DNA of 64,000 nt, taken from positions 22,502,285 through 22,566,284 of the forward strand of contig NC_052475.1 in the NCBI RefSeq assembly GCF_009730915.1, in the 5' to 3' direction. This document shows, in pieces, positions 1 to 10,410 of this stretch. Both the position numbers and the translations under genes were made by a program. Numbering within the stretch: position 1 is the first letter of the stretch; each line of letters opens with the position of its first letter. The notes beneath the pieces were generated by a model, which saw only the letters and a program-made list of their open reading frames with translations, did no database searches and had not been told where the DNA came from. The DNA is from Dioscorea cayenensis subsp. rotundata (taxonomy: Eukaryota > Streptophyta > Magnoliopsida > Dioscoreales > Dioscoreaceae).

Positions 1-638
1 TCTCGATGAAATCGTCGACCGGTGGGAACCCAGCTCCCAATGATCTTTGTTGTCGTGGCGACGGTTGAGAAGATCGTCGAATCCGTTGCCGTGGTCGTGG
101 CCGATGCTGATGACCAGCGAGGACACAATCCCACCACAACAAGAACCATGTAAGGAAGTGATACGCGGTTGATCTTTCGTCGCCCGTCGTCCCGCGTCGA
201 AGGAAGATCGTGATGAAGACCCCGACCGAGCAGCGAGAGAGATGATCAAGGCCCGATCAAAAATTGGACCGGGACGGCTCGGAAAGCTTTTTATTCGAAG
301 AAGAAGAAATGGGTTGGCTCGAGTCGTCTTAACAAATCTGAGCGAGGAGTTGATGAGGATCTTCCTCAAGCTGCTCTATGGACGGGTAAGTGTAACGTTT
401 TTATGATATTGTTTAAAGGGTTTCTTATAGTGTTTAACTATTACCTAATAGTGTTTAATACCATTATGTTATCATTTAAGTTTTAGCCTTACCGTTTAAT
501 TATATATAATATCATGTAACAATTGATAATATCATTTTAAATATTTACAATATGGTCTTCTAATATCCATTATCGTTTAACCTCGAGCATCGTCGTGTGG
601 AAGAATGACTGTCATTTCACCACCTGACGAGGTTATAC
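1..638. other. Transposon-derived spacer, left edge
   Basis: No supported gene. The first 370 bases are GC-richer than most of the window and could be coding-derived. A possible splice donor follows at about 387, but I recognise no domain. From about 400 the DNA turns AT-rich and begins a series of TGTTTAA-like motifs that continues to 2.65 kb. It is probably the same decayed element as the Ulp1 remnant to its right, cut off by the window edge. Confidence 0.4.
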
Positions 639-1340
639 ATGCTTGAAGGGAAGGAGATGGTCGCTGATGATGTGATGGGCGCTTTCGTATGCATAATACA
701 AAAAGTCGTGAGCAAAGAGCCATATCCTTACAAGAAGCGCCTCCATCATCGAACCGCTTGCTGCTGTTTATGTCAAAGCGGGGACGACGCACATGACACG
801 ATTATGGCTATGATCGGGGATGCTTTGTCGCAACTCGCATGAAGTTCAAATTGTCATCCTCCCGATAATCATGAATGGCCACTTCCATGTCGTCGTCATG
901 GACAATGATAAACAAGAATACAGGCATTATTCTTCATGTCCGGGGTACGATAAGGACGCGTTGGACATGGTAAGTTCTTTAATTATGTCCGATTAATATC
1001 TGTTTGGTATTTAAATCGGGTATTCTAATCTCGACTTGCATATCTCGACAGTGGAATCTATTCGACCTTTGTGTCGATATGGAGTTAAGCGAGTCGGCGG
1101 CAACAAAGTACCGCTCGTGCGCGACACGAAACCCCACGCCAAAAACAAGGAAGCGTCGATTGCGCCGTCTACGTCATCGCGGTTTATCGAGCAATTCTCG
1201 TGGGGTGAGAAGTTCACGGCTACTGCAGCAGGGCGTTCCTTACCTCGGATTACGGTATGTTACCCGCATACTTAAGGAGGGAGGCAGCGGCGTCCATGAC
1301 AAAGGGGTACGTCCTAGCGGGTTAAATTTGCATTTTTGAA
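639..1340 (+). pseudogene. Broken Ulp1-like (C48) cysteine peptidase of a transposon
   Basis: A peptidase-C48 fold can be read across at least three frames. 639-839 gives an N-terminal part with KEMVADDVMGAFVCIIQK. After a +1 shift, 841-969 gives LPIIMNGHFHVVVMDN, where the His (codon 880-882) and following Asp fit the catalytic His/Asp. A GT donor at 970 and an AG acceptor ending at 1051 fit an intron. 1134-1178 then reads PRQKQGSVDCAVYVI, the Gln...Cys box with Cys at 1161-1163, and a one-base shift leads into RFIEQFSWGEK. Ulp1 domains in plant DNA are often carried by Mutator-like or CACTA transposons, and no host gene structure surrounds this one. The frameshifts make it non-functional. 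Which transposon class it came from is not shown. Confidence 0.72.
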
Positions 1341-1379
1341 TAACATGTCTTGTATATCGATCGTCGATTTTGTTTTCAA

Positions 1380-1965
1380 ATGTAAATCTGGACAAATTCA
1401 ATTCATTGTTTTTCGTGTTCGAAGAACATGACTTGTATATCTTAATGTAAATTTTTGTTTGTTTTGAATTGTAAAAGCGGGTTAAATTCCATTCGGTTTT
1501 ATTTCATTGTTTAATTTACGTTGTAATTGTGTACATTTCACTTTCATTGTTTAAATATAGTATATATCGTTTAAACATCAGTTTTAAATATTTCAAATTA
1601 CGGTGTACCCGTTTAAAATAACACTTTCTCTGTTTAAATAAATGCACTCATTGTTTAACTAAATATGGAAAGTTGCCCATCAATACACAATTCAATTCAT
1701 TGTTTTTTTGTTTTTCGAAGAACATGACTTGTATATCTCAATGTAAATTTTGTTTTATTTCCAATTGTAAAGGCGGGGTTAAATTTCATTCGAGTTTCAT
1801 TTCATTGTTTAATTTACGTTGTAGTTGTGTACATTTCCGTTTCATTGTTTAAATATACCATATATCGTTTTAAACATCGGTTGAAATATTTCAAATTACA
1901 GGTGTATCCGTTTAAAAATAACAATGTCTCCGTGTAAATACATTCAATTCGTTGTAAATACACAA
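1380..1965. repeat. Diverged tandem duplication of about 300 bp
   Basis: The stretch from about 1380 to 1665 is repeated at about 1682-1965. Both copies share, in the same order, AATTCAATTCATTGTTTTT, a GAAGAACATGACTTGTATAT stretch, TTTCATTGTTTAATTTACGT and a run of GTTTAAA motifs. Differences are scattered substitutions and small indels. It is non-coding. Confidence 0.8.
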
Positions 1966-2379
1966 TGTTTCCACTATCATCGTCGGTTTATTAACAATGC
2001 CTAGTCGGCGACAGTTTCATTGCAAGATCGTCGATTGTGACCGGGATCCTTGGCGGTGGCTACAATGTAACTTCGCGGACATCAAAGCGCTTGCGACTCG
2101 ATCCTCTTTCGTCTAGGCCGCCCGGTGCCTTCTAGTCACGAGCGGTCGCATAAGCGAAGCTCACGATTTCCGTCCCGAAGGCTCGTCGTCGTCGGGTATG
2201 GGGAATATAGCTTCCTTGTATGCCAGTTTGTAATTGTCGACGGTGAAGTACCCGCTAATAAATCGATGTACGTTGGTGTCTGTCTGCATTATTGTCATCG
2301 TTCGAATGAAAGTTCTCAACTCAACATGAGTCTACGTGTAAGCGTCAAGCTTTTTTTATGTTTAAGCAGATACATATAG

Positions 2380-4332
2380 TGTTTAAAAATAACGGTTAAG
2401 CTGTTTAACTAAAAGTCTATATCATGTAAATAATATGTTATTGTTTAAATTGAATGCTTTTCATCGACATCAGCGTTGCTAGATGGGTACCTCTGAGTCA
2501 TTTGTTTAAACATATTTACGTATTTTCTTAAACACCGTTGTCATTGTTTAAAGAGTAACTTGAGTATTGTTTAACTTTTTCTATTGTTTACAATGAGCGT
2601 TTTTGTTTCCCACATTGTTTTTTTACTAGGTCTCTGTTTAAATTTCGAAGTTCACGATCAAATCACGATTGTTTCGTTTTTATTTATAAAAGATTTACAA
2701 CATTTACAACATTTACAAAGATTTACAACATTTACAACATTTACAACGTCCGCTCGGACTTTGGACACTCACGACTCGACCCTCGTATAGCTGAAACAAG
2801 TGTACGTACATTCGAATGCTCGCAGCGGTTGCATAACAAGCGCATCAACTTGAACACCGCAAAAGCGTACAACATTAAAAAAAGGTTAAACAACACACAT
2901 TCATGAAAAGCGACTATTAATCAATGTGTCATGGTAGGACTTAAGCGACGATCACGATAGTTAAACACGAGCGTATGAGTTGTACAGCTGGCGTCATTTT
3001 CTTAAGCGTTAACGAAAGTCTCAAGTGGTAAATGTCAACCCGTCTTAAAGGATGTTTCATGATCTCCCTCCTCTAGAGAATCCTCCGCAATCACGCAATA
3101 CGTGAAAAACTTTCTTTTCTTACCCAAGTCGAAAATGCTCTCTTAATTGCTTTCCCGTCATCCACATCTGGAGAATCCTGCGATTCGAGGCGATTATGAG
3201 AGGATTTCGAGCAAGCGAAAAAGATAGTTTAACTAGTTCGGTGATTACGGCTAGTGATTCTCAAGATAAGGGAAGAAGGCTCACGAAACATCCTTTTCGG
3301 ATAGAGTGGTTGTCCATGGGAAGAGGAGGAAGAGGAGGAGGAGGAGGAGGAGGATGATGAGGGACGGCGAGGGAGTGGTTGTCCATGGGGAGGGTTCTTC
3401 ACGGTTATTTATGGTGTGAAGTCCACAGGCGGTGACTCTTCGTGATCCAGAAAAAAAGTTAAGCGACGAGTGGCCGACATTGGTCGATGAGAGCGAGCGT
3501 GTGTTCGGAAATTTATGTTACCGTGCATAAGAATTAATGCCGTCATTAATTCTTCATGCATGGGATACTCTAACTCTCTGCCACCTGCCACGTGCCACAT
3601 GCCAACAATTCGGATCAAAGCGAAAAAGATCACCGTTTCTGCAGAGACTTTTGAGAATTTACACGTTTATGAATAGTTATACATGTAAAGATAATGTTAA
3701 AGCGGAGATGGGAAGTATTAAAGCGGATATGACAATTATTAAACATATTAGTAAAAATAGTTAAAGCGGATAATAGCAAATAGTTAAACATTATTTAAAA
3801 ATATACAAATAGATAACCATAAAGCGAGAAGAACTTTACAGTGAAATGAACTCAGTCGTAATTCTTTCGTTCTTCTACGTCGTAATACAACTTTACAACC
3901 ATAAGCGAGAAGGCGACAATGGCACATGCTCGCCTCGACGATAAAATCGACTACGACTCGTTTGAAGATGAAGTGCACTTGACCAATCCGATGGAAATCA
4001 ATTTCATTTTTACGTTAGAAACCGATTTATATATTTCGGGTATGATAATGAGGAGAACAACAAGATGTAATGCAACTCCTTGGCATTGTCTATCGAAACC
4101 AAGCGAAAGCCCTGCAAAAGGTTGAGCAGTGATGTGATTTGGCGCTTTCGCTTTCCCACCATTTTTCGGGGCCAAAAATGGGATTTCACAACATGGGACC
4201 CATTTGAAGTGAGCAGTGGGGGTAAAAGGGAAGTTAAACACTATGGAAGGGTCATCAGTGGTGTGTAAAAAGTAGGAGGGGTTTTTTTGGGAAGTTTTTG
4301 AAAATTACGATGGGTGAGCATGTAATTTTCCC
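2380..4332. other. Non-coding transposon-like spacer with minisatellite and GAG repeat
   Basis: No gene recognised. TGTTTAA motifs continue to about 2.65 kb. At about 2690-2750 a 9-bp ACAACATTT-type repeat is present, and at about 3325-3355 a purine run of GGA/GAG triplets. Short open frames at 3.4-4.2 kb show no known domain. The right end (about 4220-4332) may be the terminus of a transposon, since unique gene-bearing DNA starts directly after it, but I could not find a matching inverted end in the window. Confidence 0.45.
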
Positions 4333-6267
4333 TTGTTATTAATATTAATAAATTATAATTATTATTTTGAAAAAAAATAAATTTTAAATTTTAAATCATT
4401 TAATTTGATCGATATTGATGAAGCGAAACTATGGTTACATCAATTAAAATTTTTTCTTTCCTACTTAATATTTTTTTAAAAAAATTCCTAATCATAAATT
4501 TTGGTCTGACAATTAAAAACCCCAAAATAAATAAATAAATAAAAGAAATAGAGGAGAATATTTTGGACTCTCGGACAAAAACAAGAGCAATTATAGTTTT
4601 CGTACTTCTCGAGAAAACATCGAAACAAAACTACAAAACGCATGCGCCCATCGATTCGTCAAAAGTGGAAACAGTCGCCTTCGCTTCAAGATCTCCGCCG
4701 AATTTGCAAACCAAGGCGATACCACGAAGCTCGAGGACAAGCACGCCATGAATCCCTTCATACCTTCGATCTCCAACTCCGTCCCTTCTTCTCCTAATCC
4801 TCTCTCCATGTCTTCCTCTCTTCCTTTTTTTCTCCGGCTCGCTCCTCTCCGTCAATCTATCATCAGATCCACGATCCCAAATCACACTAGGGCGCCAGCA
4901 TACTCTTGGTTCTCCAAGGTACAGCCGTTGCGTTTTTCTCCAGCTTGATCTCTTGATTGATTTTTTTCTTTTTTTGGTGTTTCTAGCCATCCGGATTGCG
5001 CATTGATCGGCGGGGATGTACTTCGAGCGGTTTCCCCATCCGCGTCTCCGCCATGGACGACGTATGTCTTTTTAATGATGAAATGAGGTTCCTTTGTTGA
5101 TAATCTTGTGAAGTCTTTAATTTTTCTTGTGTATTTTTTTTTAAAAAAAATGATAGGATCCGATGGATGTTTATTCCATTTTCGATGAGAATGATGTGGT
5201 TTCTGGAATGAATTCTTCGTACATGATGTCTTCTAGTGAGGGCGAAGATAGTGATAGCGATCCGTTCCTGGATCCTAACAGGGATGTTGACTTACCGCCC
5301 AGGAAGGATCAAAAGGATATTCCAGATGCTGCATTAACTATGGCTGCGCATAGATTTGCTTCGATCAACAGAGGGCACAGAAAAAGGAGGTGAATGGATT
5401 TCTTGAGTTTGGAATTTTGGTATTTTTGTTGGATTATTTTTAAGATAATGAATATCTTGAAAGATGACACTTAGCTTAGTTTTAGTTGAGATCTTCGTTT
5501 AGTTTCCATGATCAACTGATATAGTGTGGTTGCAATTGTGCTATAAATTTGCAATCTAATAAATTTTCTTTTGCCAAACGCAAGAAAATTTCAAATAAAT
5601 AAATATGATACTGCACTTGAACCTGAGGCTCTCATACTTCTGTTGAAAAAATTTCATTTTGTCGGCAATGAATTGTTTATGAAGTGCTGAAGGTTAGAAC
5701 TATTGTTATGCACTCCAGTTTCAGTTTGGTTTTAAATCAAATGTATTGGATTCAAGTAATTTCAAATTTAAAAGTAATAATTTTACCTAAAAGAATGCTC
5801 AAAGAATTTCTATGTAGTTTCCCTGATGTTTTAAGCTTTACCTTCTGCACCACCTACATTCCCCTCTCTGGGCAGGGGGCACTGAGGCTGAGGATGCCCC
5901 TAATTGAGTCAAATCCACTATATCTGATTTGAGTTCAGCTGAACTCAACCTGATTGGCCACAACATTGAATTGATTTTGGTTAGCTATGATCAAAATTAA
6001 CTTTGTTGGTTAATTCAAAAGGCATGGGTTGACCATGATTAAGTTTCAGATCCTTCTGGACAGGTGCCGTCAATTTGGCAACATATTTTTGAGTTGGTAA
6101 TGCCTTGGGTTAGACTTTAGAGAATCAAACTGTGAAAATCCAGTTGTGATAACAAAAATAACTCTTATGATTGAGTGCTAGATTATACAGCCCGCTTTAG
6201 CAGGCCATACCTTCTTTGTGATCATCAGTGTTTTGTTCGTAATTCTTTTTCTAACACACAAGGTGAA
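4333..6267 (+). repeat. Gene-bearing duplicated block, copy A
   Basis: This 1.93-kb block is nearly identical to 62023-63962 in direct orientation. It includes about 410 bases upstream of a small gene, its three exons, both introns and about 870 bases downstream. Differences are mainly homopolymer lengths (for example intron 1 near 4965) and a few substitutions (for example near 4418, 5457 and 5639). Homology stops sharply at both ends. A LINE-like 3' fragment lies directly to the right of this copy. Confidence 0.93.
4748..5393 (+). CDS. Small acidic protein of unknown function, copy A (3 exons)
   Basis: The exon model is 4748-4918, 4987-5061 and 5157-5393. All introns are GT-AG, all three exons keep one frame, and the product is 160 aa. 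I do not recognise the family. Residues 1-58 are rich in Ser, Pro, Arg and hydrophobic residues with almost no acidic ones, which suggests an organelle transit peptide. The C-terminal part has an acidic Ser/Asp stretch (SSSEGEDSDSDPFLDP), then DVDLPPRKDQKD and a basic end (GHRKRR). The start is the first ATG in this frame. The only upstream in-frame extension would need a non-ATG start. The same protein, unchanged, is encoded by copy B at 62446-63084. That both copies are open suggests recent duplication, selection, or both. The exon model is inferred, not tested. Confidence 0.7.
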
Positions 6268-6505
6268 TCAACGACGAGTTTCCTGGCTAGTTGTCCTCCT
6301 GATTTGCTGCTGTGTGTTGGAGGAGTCCCTCTCTCCTCATCCCTGTGTTTCTGTCTCGTCTCTTAGTCTTTGTTTCCCCTGTTGTGTGCTTTTGTTTCCA
6401 TTTCTAGTGGAGTTGTTTGTCTTTTTTGTTTCTTTGTACTGTTTCTCTCTCTTTTTAATGCAATTGTGGTTTATCCACTTTTTCAAAAAATAAAAATAAA
6501 AAGGA
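6268..6505 (+). mobile_element. LINE 3' end fragment, plus orientation
   Basis: A pyrimidine- and T/G-rich stretch ends in AATGCAATTGTGGTTTATCC followed by ACTTTTTC and an A-rich tail (AAAAAATAAAAATAAAAA). The same terminal motif occurs inverted near 29.02 kb and, weaker, near 19.18 kb, each next to a T run. This is the look of a 5'-truncated non-LTR retrotransposon 3' end. It begins where homology with duplicated copy B stops. Confidence 0.55.
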
Positions 6506-7257
6506 GGGGGGTGCTTCTACTACTAGCCTCTCATATGTATGTATGTATGTGTGTGCATATAAACACCATTAATTTGGGGGCCAAGCACACCACTAGCCTC
6601 TCATAGAAAAAGGATTTACTATGTCAGCTTCGAAGTGGTGCCCTAAGAAGTCTGCCTTAGAATTCTTCCATAGCTAGTGCAAGTATCCACAGTAAACAAA
6701 TCTTAAAACTTCCATCATGTCGACCGGCAGAAGGTGGAACTAGACAATGAAAGAAAAACGCTACATGCGGAAATCTAAGGGCTTCATAGAATTTGCTAAA
6801 GAATATTTGGTTTCTTCCAATAATAATTGAATGTGAAGGCAGATAATTACTACCAATGAAATATATTGTGTCTGTTTTGATTAAACCAAATTCTTCAATG
6901 ATATATATATATTGTTTAGAGATATTGAAAAAGTTAATTATTAATTTGACTGATATAAAAGATTAAATCGCATTGAAAACGCTATTTATGAATTTTAAAG
7001 ATTTGTCAAAAGATAAAATTCTTACAAAATTAATTCTATATATCCTTTGCTTCTTCATATTAAACGCACAAAGAAACTAACCGAGAATCAAATTTTTGAT
7101 GTATAAAATAAAAAAACTTTCATTAACTTAGATTAAAAGTTTCCAACAACTTTTTACATATACGACTCCATATGAATATCAAACAAAGAAATAAAAAAGT
7201 GTTGCGGCCATATACATATATGTACTTAACGACGAAGGAAATAGTAAAAAATTTAAG
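6506..7257. other. Intergenic spacer
   Basis: AT-rich, with no gene seen. A 14-15-base direct repeat, ACTAGCCTCTCATA, occurs at about 6522 and 6593, on either side of a short segment with a GTAT/ATGT microsatellite. The right part would hold the 3' UTR of the kinase on the minus strand. Confidence 0.5.
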
Positions 7258-8304
7258 CTAAATCGATATGAAAAGATCACTGAACCATCCATGGTCGAGA
7301 GCATCCTCTGCACTAATCCTCTTCCTTGGATCCACCTCCAATAGCCTCTTCAACAGATCATACCCTGGCCTTGATAGCTTCGTCGGCGGCACTCTCAACC
7401 GGAGAGTGTTATACCTCGCCGGGCCACCCAAAAAATAGCGAGCCATATCCAACTTATCCAATCCCGGCCATGACTTCAACCCAATCGTACCCATCACCAT
7501 GAAAATCATATCAAGCTGATCAATCTTCGACTTCCCAGGAAACAATGGCTTCCCCGTCACCATCTCCGCCATAATACAACCCACCGACCAAACATCAATA
7601 GCCGCGGTATACTTCTCATCTCCGAGAAGAAGCTCCGGCGACCGGTACCACTGAGTAACCACAGTCTGCGATAACAAATCATATGCTGTTCCTTCTTCTT
7701 CGTAAAGATAATGAAAACGCTTGCCGAGGCCGAAGTCACAAATCTTGAGCTGCCGCATGTCACCGACGCCGGTCAAGAGGAGGTTGCCGGGTTTCAAATC
7801 ACGGTGGAGAATCCCATGAGAGTGAAGATAAGAAACGCCTAGAAGCAGTTGGAGCATGAGCTTCTTCACCATGGCTTCTTTCAAGTTCCCTGACGCCAAA
7901 ATCAAGTGAGTCCTGAGATCCGTGACTGCCCGGTCCATGACGATGAAAACAGAGTGGAGGGCATCATCGATGATGAATTCTCTGAAACGGATGATGTTCG
8001 GGTGGCGACACGATGATAAGATGTCGATCTCGCGGAGAGAAGTGTAAGGGATGTCTTCAATATGATCTTCTGCATAACGGACGAACGTGGCTTGCTTGAC
8101 GGCAACTCTGTGGCCGGTTCTGAGGTCTATGGCTTCAAAAACACAACCGTAGGCTCCTTTGCCAAGCATCTTCACTATCTGGTAGTTTGCAATTGTGCTT
8201 TTCCGGCGATAATCGGCTTCAAGTCGTCCACTTTCCAAATCCATAGTCTCCATTGATATGTATTTTGTGTGCGCCATGTCACCGAGAGCAAGAGAGAGCG
8301 CCAT
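7258..8304 (-). CDS. Intronless CDK-like Ser/Thr protein kinase (CDKG/CDK11-like)
   Basis: A single 348-aa open frame covers a complete kinase domain. Visible landmarks are the glycine loop GKGAYG (48-53), Lys70 in AVK, a cyclin-binding-helix-like PYTSLRE (86-92, Glu92), HRDLKPGN (167-174, catalytic Asp169), DFG (190-192) and a WYRSPE motif (219-224) in place of the usual WYRAPE. The PYTSLRE helix resembles the PITSLRE helix of CDK11/CDKG kinases, so a cyclin partner is plausible but not shown. The segment between DFG and WYRSPE is longer than usual. Lack of introns suggests descent from a retrocopy. The start is ambiguous: Met1 and Met10 lie in two copies of a 27-bp in-frame duplication, and Met18 or Met21 aligns with the start of the dead paralogue at 16.2 kb. 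A GA-rich leader lies just upstream. Confidence 0.88.
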   Translation of the reverse strand: MALSLALGDMAHTKYISMETMDLESGRLEADYRRKSTIANYQIVKMLGKGAYGCVFEAIDLRTGHRVAVKQATFVRYAEDHIEDIPYTSLREIDILSSCRHPNIIRFREFIIDDALHSVFIVMDRAVTDLRTHLILASGNLKEAMVKKLMLQLLLGVSYLHSHGILHRDLKPGNLLLTGVGDMRQLKICDFGLGKRFHYLYEEEGTAYDLLSQTVVTQWYRSPELLLGDEKYTAAIDVWSVGCIMAEMVTGKPLFPGKSKIDQLDMIFMVMGTIGLKSWPGLDKLDMARYFLGGPARYNTLRLRVPPTKLSRPGYDLLKRLLEVDPRKRISAEDALDHGWFSDLFISI

Positions 8305-8983
8305 GTCACCGAGAGCGAGAGAGCGAGAGAGAGAGAGAGCAAATGGAAAATTTGGAAAGTTAGTTGTAATGATGAGATTATATAGTATTATTTGGGCGGG
8401 AGTGTTTGAATGGATAGCTTGGAGTTGAAGGGATATTATTATTTTAGTTAACTTCTAAATTTCTATCTAATATCATTTTAGAAAGTTAGAAAAAAAAAGG
8501 TTTAAAAATTTTGGAATTATTTTTGGATAATATTTATATTTAGTAAGGAATATCATGACTTTTTAATTAACACCTTTTAAATATCAATAAAATATATTTA
8601 AAATTTAAATTTTAAAGTTTACATTTCAATCTAAACTTATTTTATAATGATGGACTTCAAAACAGAAAGTTTAAAATTACTATTGTTTTTTTAAATTATT
8701 CTCTATTTAAGTTATAGTATAAATTTAGGAAATCATTTCATAATTTAAAGACTTAAAAAAAATCTATTTATTTAGTAATTTTATGACAGAAATCAACTTA
8801 TTTTAACTCTAAATCTTAATCTTGATACAACTCTAATTATATGTAAAACAAATTTTTATATTTTTATTTTTATTTAAATTTATTTATAACCATGGGCTTC
8901 AAAACAATATATATATATATATATATATATATTTTCATAAAAGGATAATAATCATTTCGGAATTTAAAAAAAAAAAAATCGGT
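8305..8983. promoter_or_regulatory. Kinase upstream region with conserved patch and (TA)n
   Basis: This is the 5' side of the kinase gene (minus strand). A GA-rich run lies at about 8305-8340. A patch at about 8395-8430 (GTGTTTGAATGGATAGC and GGAGTT) is also found upstream of the paralogous pseudogene at about 16312-16340, so the promoter region was copied with the gene. A (TA)n run is at about 8906-8931. No core promoter element can be assigned with certainty. Confidence 0.5.
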
Positions 8984-9060
8984 TGTGTATCATGGATCAC
9001 TTGAAAGCCCAAAAGTTTTTGACCCAAAAAGGCTTTTCAATATATAAATATAGTTTTTTT
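8984..9060. repeat. Kinase-upstream repeat, copy 1
   Basis: ATGGATCACTTGAAAGCCCA followed by a short related tail recurs near 17388 plus 18521 (split by a solo LTR) and near 20638. This copy shows the uninterrupted ATCACTTGAAAG site into which the solo LTR at 17.4 kb inserted in another copy. Confidence 0.65.
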
Positions 9061-9804
9061 ATAATTTTATTTTTACATTAACTGATAATGCATTTGAATC
9101 TAGAAAAGTCCTTTTAAAAAAAAAATTCAAGGAAATAATCCTTAGAAATTTCGTTTCTAAGGAGGACTAATTAAGGAATATGCAGTTAATGCCAATAACA
9201 TATAAATATATAATCCAATGACGTCTAGGTAGATAACAACAAATGAAAATGGATATGTTTCCTCAAACCAAATGCTTCAATAAGTTATCTATGTGTGTAT
9301 ATATATATTTAAAATATATTATTTCAATAAATTATACATTTATCTACTTTTATCTAAAGTGAACATAGCTCGTTTTTATATTGTTTTGTAGTATTGTACT
9401 ACCTAAAGAGAGATTTTGATTATTATTTGTTCTACATTGTTATTATTAAAAGCATGAATTATTGATTTGAGCGTTAAAAAAACACATTAACTCGCTCACG
9501 TTGAGTGGTTCAAATAATTAGAGACATTAACACTTGTGTAGCTAGCGTACAGAATGATGAGAGTTCAAATTCTCGTTGAAAAATTAATTCAAATGTAGTA
9601 GAAATACTAATATGTGATTGTCGTTTTTTTTAAATATTAAAAAATATTATTTATAAAATTTATAAGAAAGTGAAAATTAAACCTTTCCCCCGAAAAGTAA
9701 ACAAAAATCAACAAAGAATAAAAATTCAATGTATAATTACAAATAATTTAAATATATTTGCATTAAAATTCTCCAATGCAACACGAATTTATGTATATAC
9801 AGCT
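9061..9804. other. AT-rich spacer
   Basis: No gene or clear element seen. Low-complexity A/T runs only. An open frame at 9670-9885 has no recognisable domain and runs into an inverted repeat. Confidence 0.5.
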
Positions 9805-9934
9805 CCAAGTAAGTCCCTAGTTCTGGACTATCATATGATGCCACGTGCCCACATAAAAAAATTAATTACAATAGAAAATAAATAAAATGGACATATGGCA
9901 ACATGTGATAGGCCAGAACCAGGGACTTGCCTGG
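9805..9934. repeat. Inverted repeat / hairpin-forming element
   Basis: The left arm (about 9805-9848) and right arm (about 9891-9934) are near-complementary. AAGTCCCTAGTTCTGGACTA on the left pairs with the reverse complement of the right arm, which begins AAGTCCCTGGTTCTGGCCTA. Mismatches are few and the loop is about 42 bases. It could be a small foldback element or a hairpin-RNA source. There is no evidence of function. Confidence 0.65.
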
Positions 9935-10019
9935 TTTTCAAACTAGGAAGTTGAACTCTCCATGCTAACATCAAAACAAATTATAGTCACAAAAAAGTTG
10001 GCAACAATTAGAGGAAGAA

Positions 10020-10410
10020 AGGATCACGTAGGGCATGCTTGAGAGCGGCCTCTGTAGTAATCCTTTTCCTTGGATTCACCTCCAACAACCTCTTCAACAG
10101 ATCATACTCTGGCCTTGATAGCTTCCTCACCATCACTATCGGACGGAGAGTGTTATACCTCGCTTAGCAACCCAAAAAATTGTGAGTCTTACCTAACTTA
10201 TCCAATCCTGGACATGACTTCAACCCAATTGTACCCATCACCATGAAAATCATATCAAACATGATCAATATCGATCCCAGCTCAAAGAAACAACACCTTC
10301 CTTGTCACCATCTCCGCCATAATACATCCCCCTGACCAATTATCAATAGCCGAGCTATACTTCTCTCCAAGAAGGAGCTCCGGTGATCAGTACCACTTGG
10401 TACCCATAGG
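10020..10410 (-). pseudogene. CDK-like kinase pseudogene, C-terminal part
   Basis: On the minus strand this aligns by eye with the C-terminal half of the intact kinase at 7258-8304, from about the WYRSPE motif to near the C-terminus. It carries stops: the Arg after WY is TGA, and another stop follows a Leu-Gly position near 10164. It also has small indels. Its N-terminal half lies at 15781-16240 in the right order and strand. About 40 codons between the two parts (roughly residues 176-215 of the intact kinase) are missing, lost beside the LTR element that now separates them. Confidence 0.85.

Noticed and set aside
1004-1339. A single 111-aa open frame over the Ulp1 region
   Set aside because: The recognisable peptidase boxes lie in other frames. 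This frame captures only its end (VPYLGLRYVTRILKEG).
4563-4751. Open frame overlapping the start of the small gene (also at 62261-62449)
   Set aside because: It starts at TTG, lies in another frame than the supported exons, and is upstream leader sequence.
7557-8256. Open frames in other frames over the kinase gene
   Set aside because: They are shadows of the 348-aa kinase frame and have no domain.
9670-9885. 71-aa open frame in AT-rich spacer
   Set aside because: Low-complexity composition, no domain, and its end overlaps the inverted repeat.
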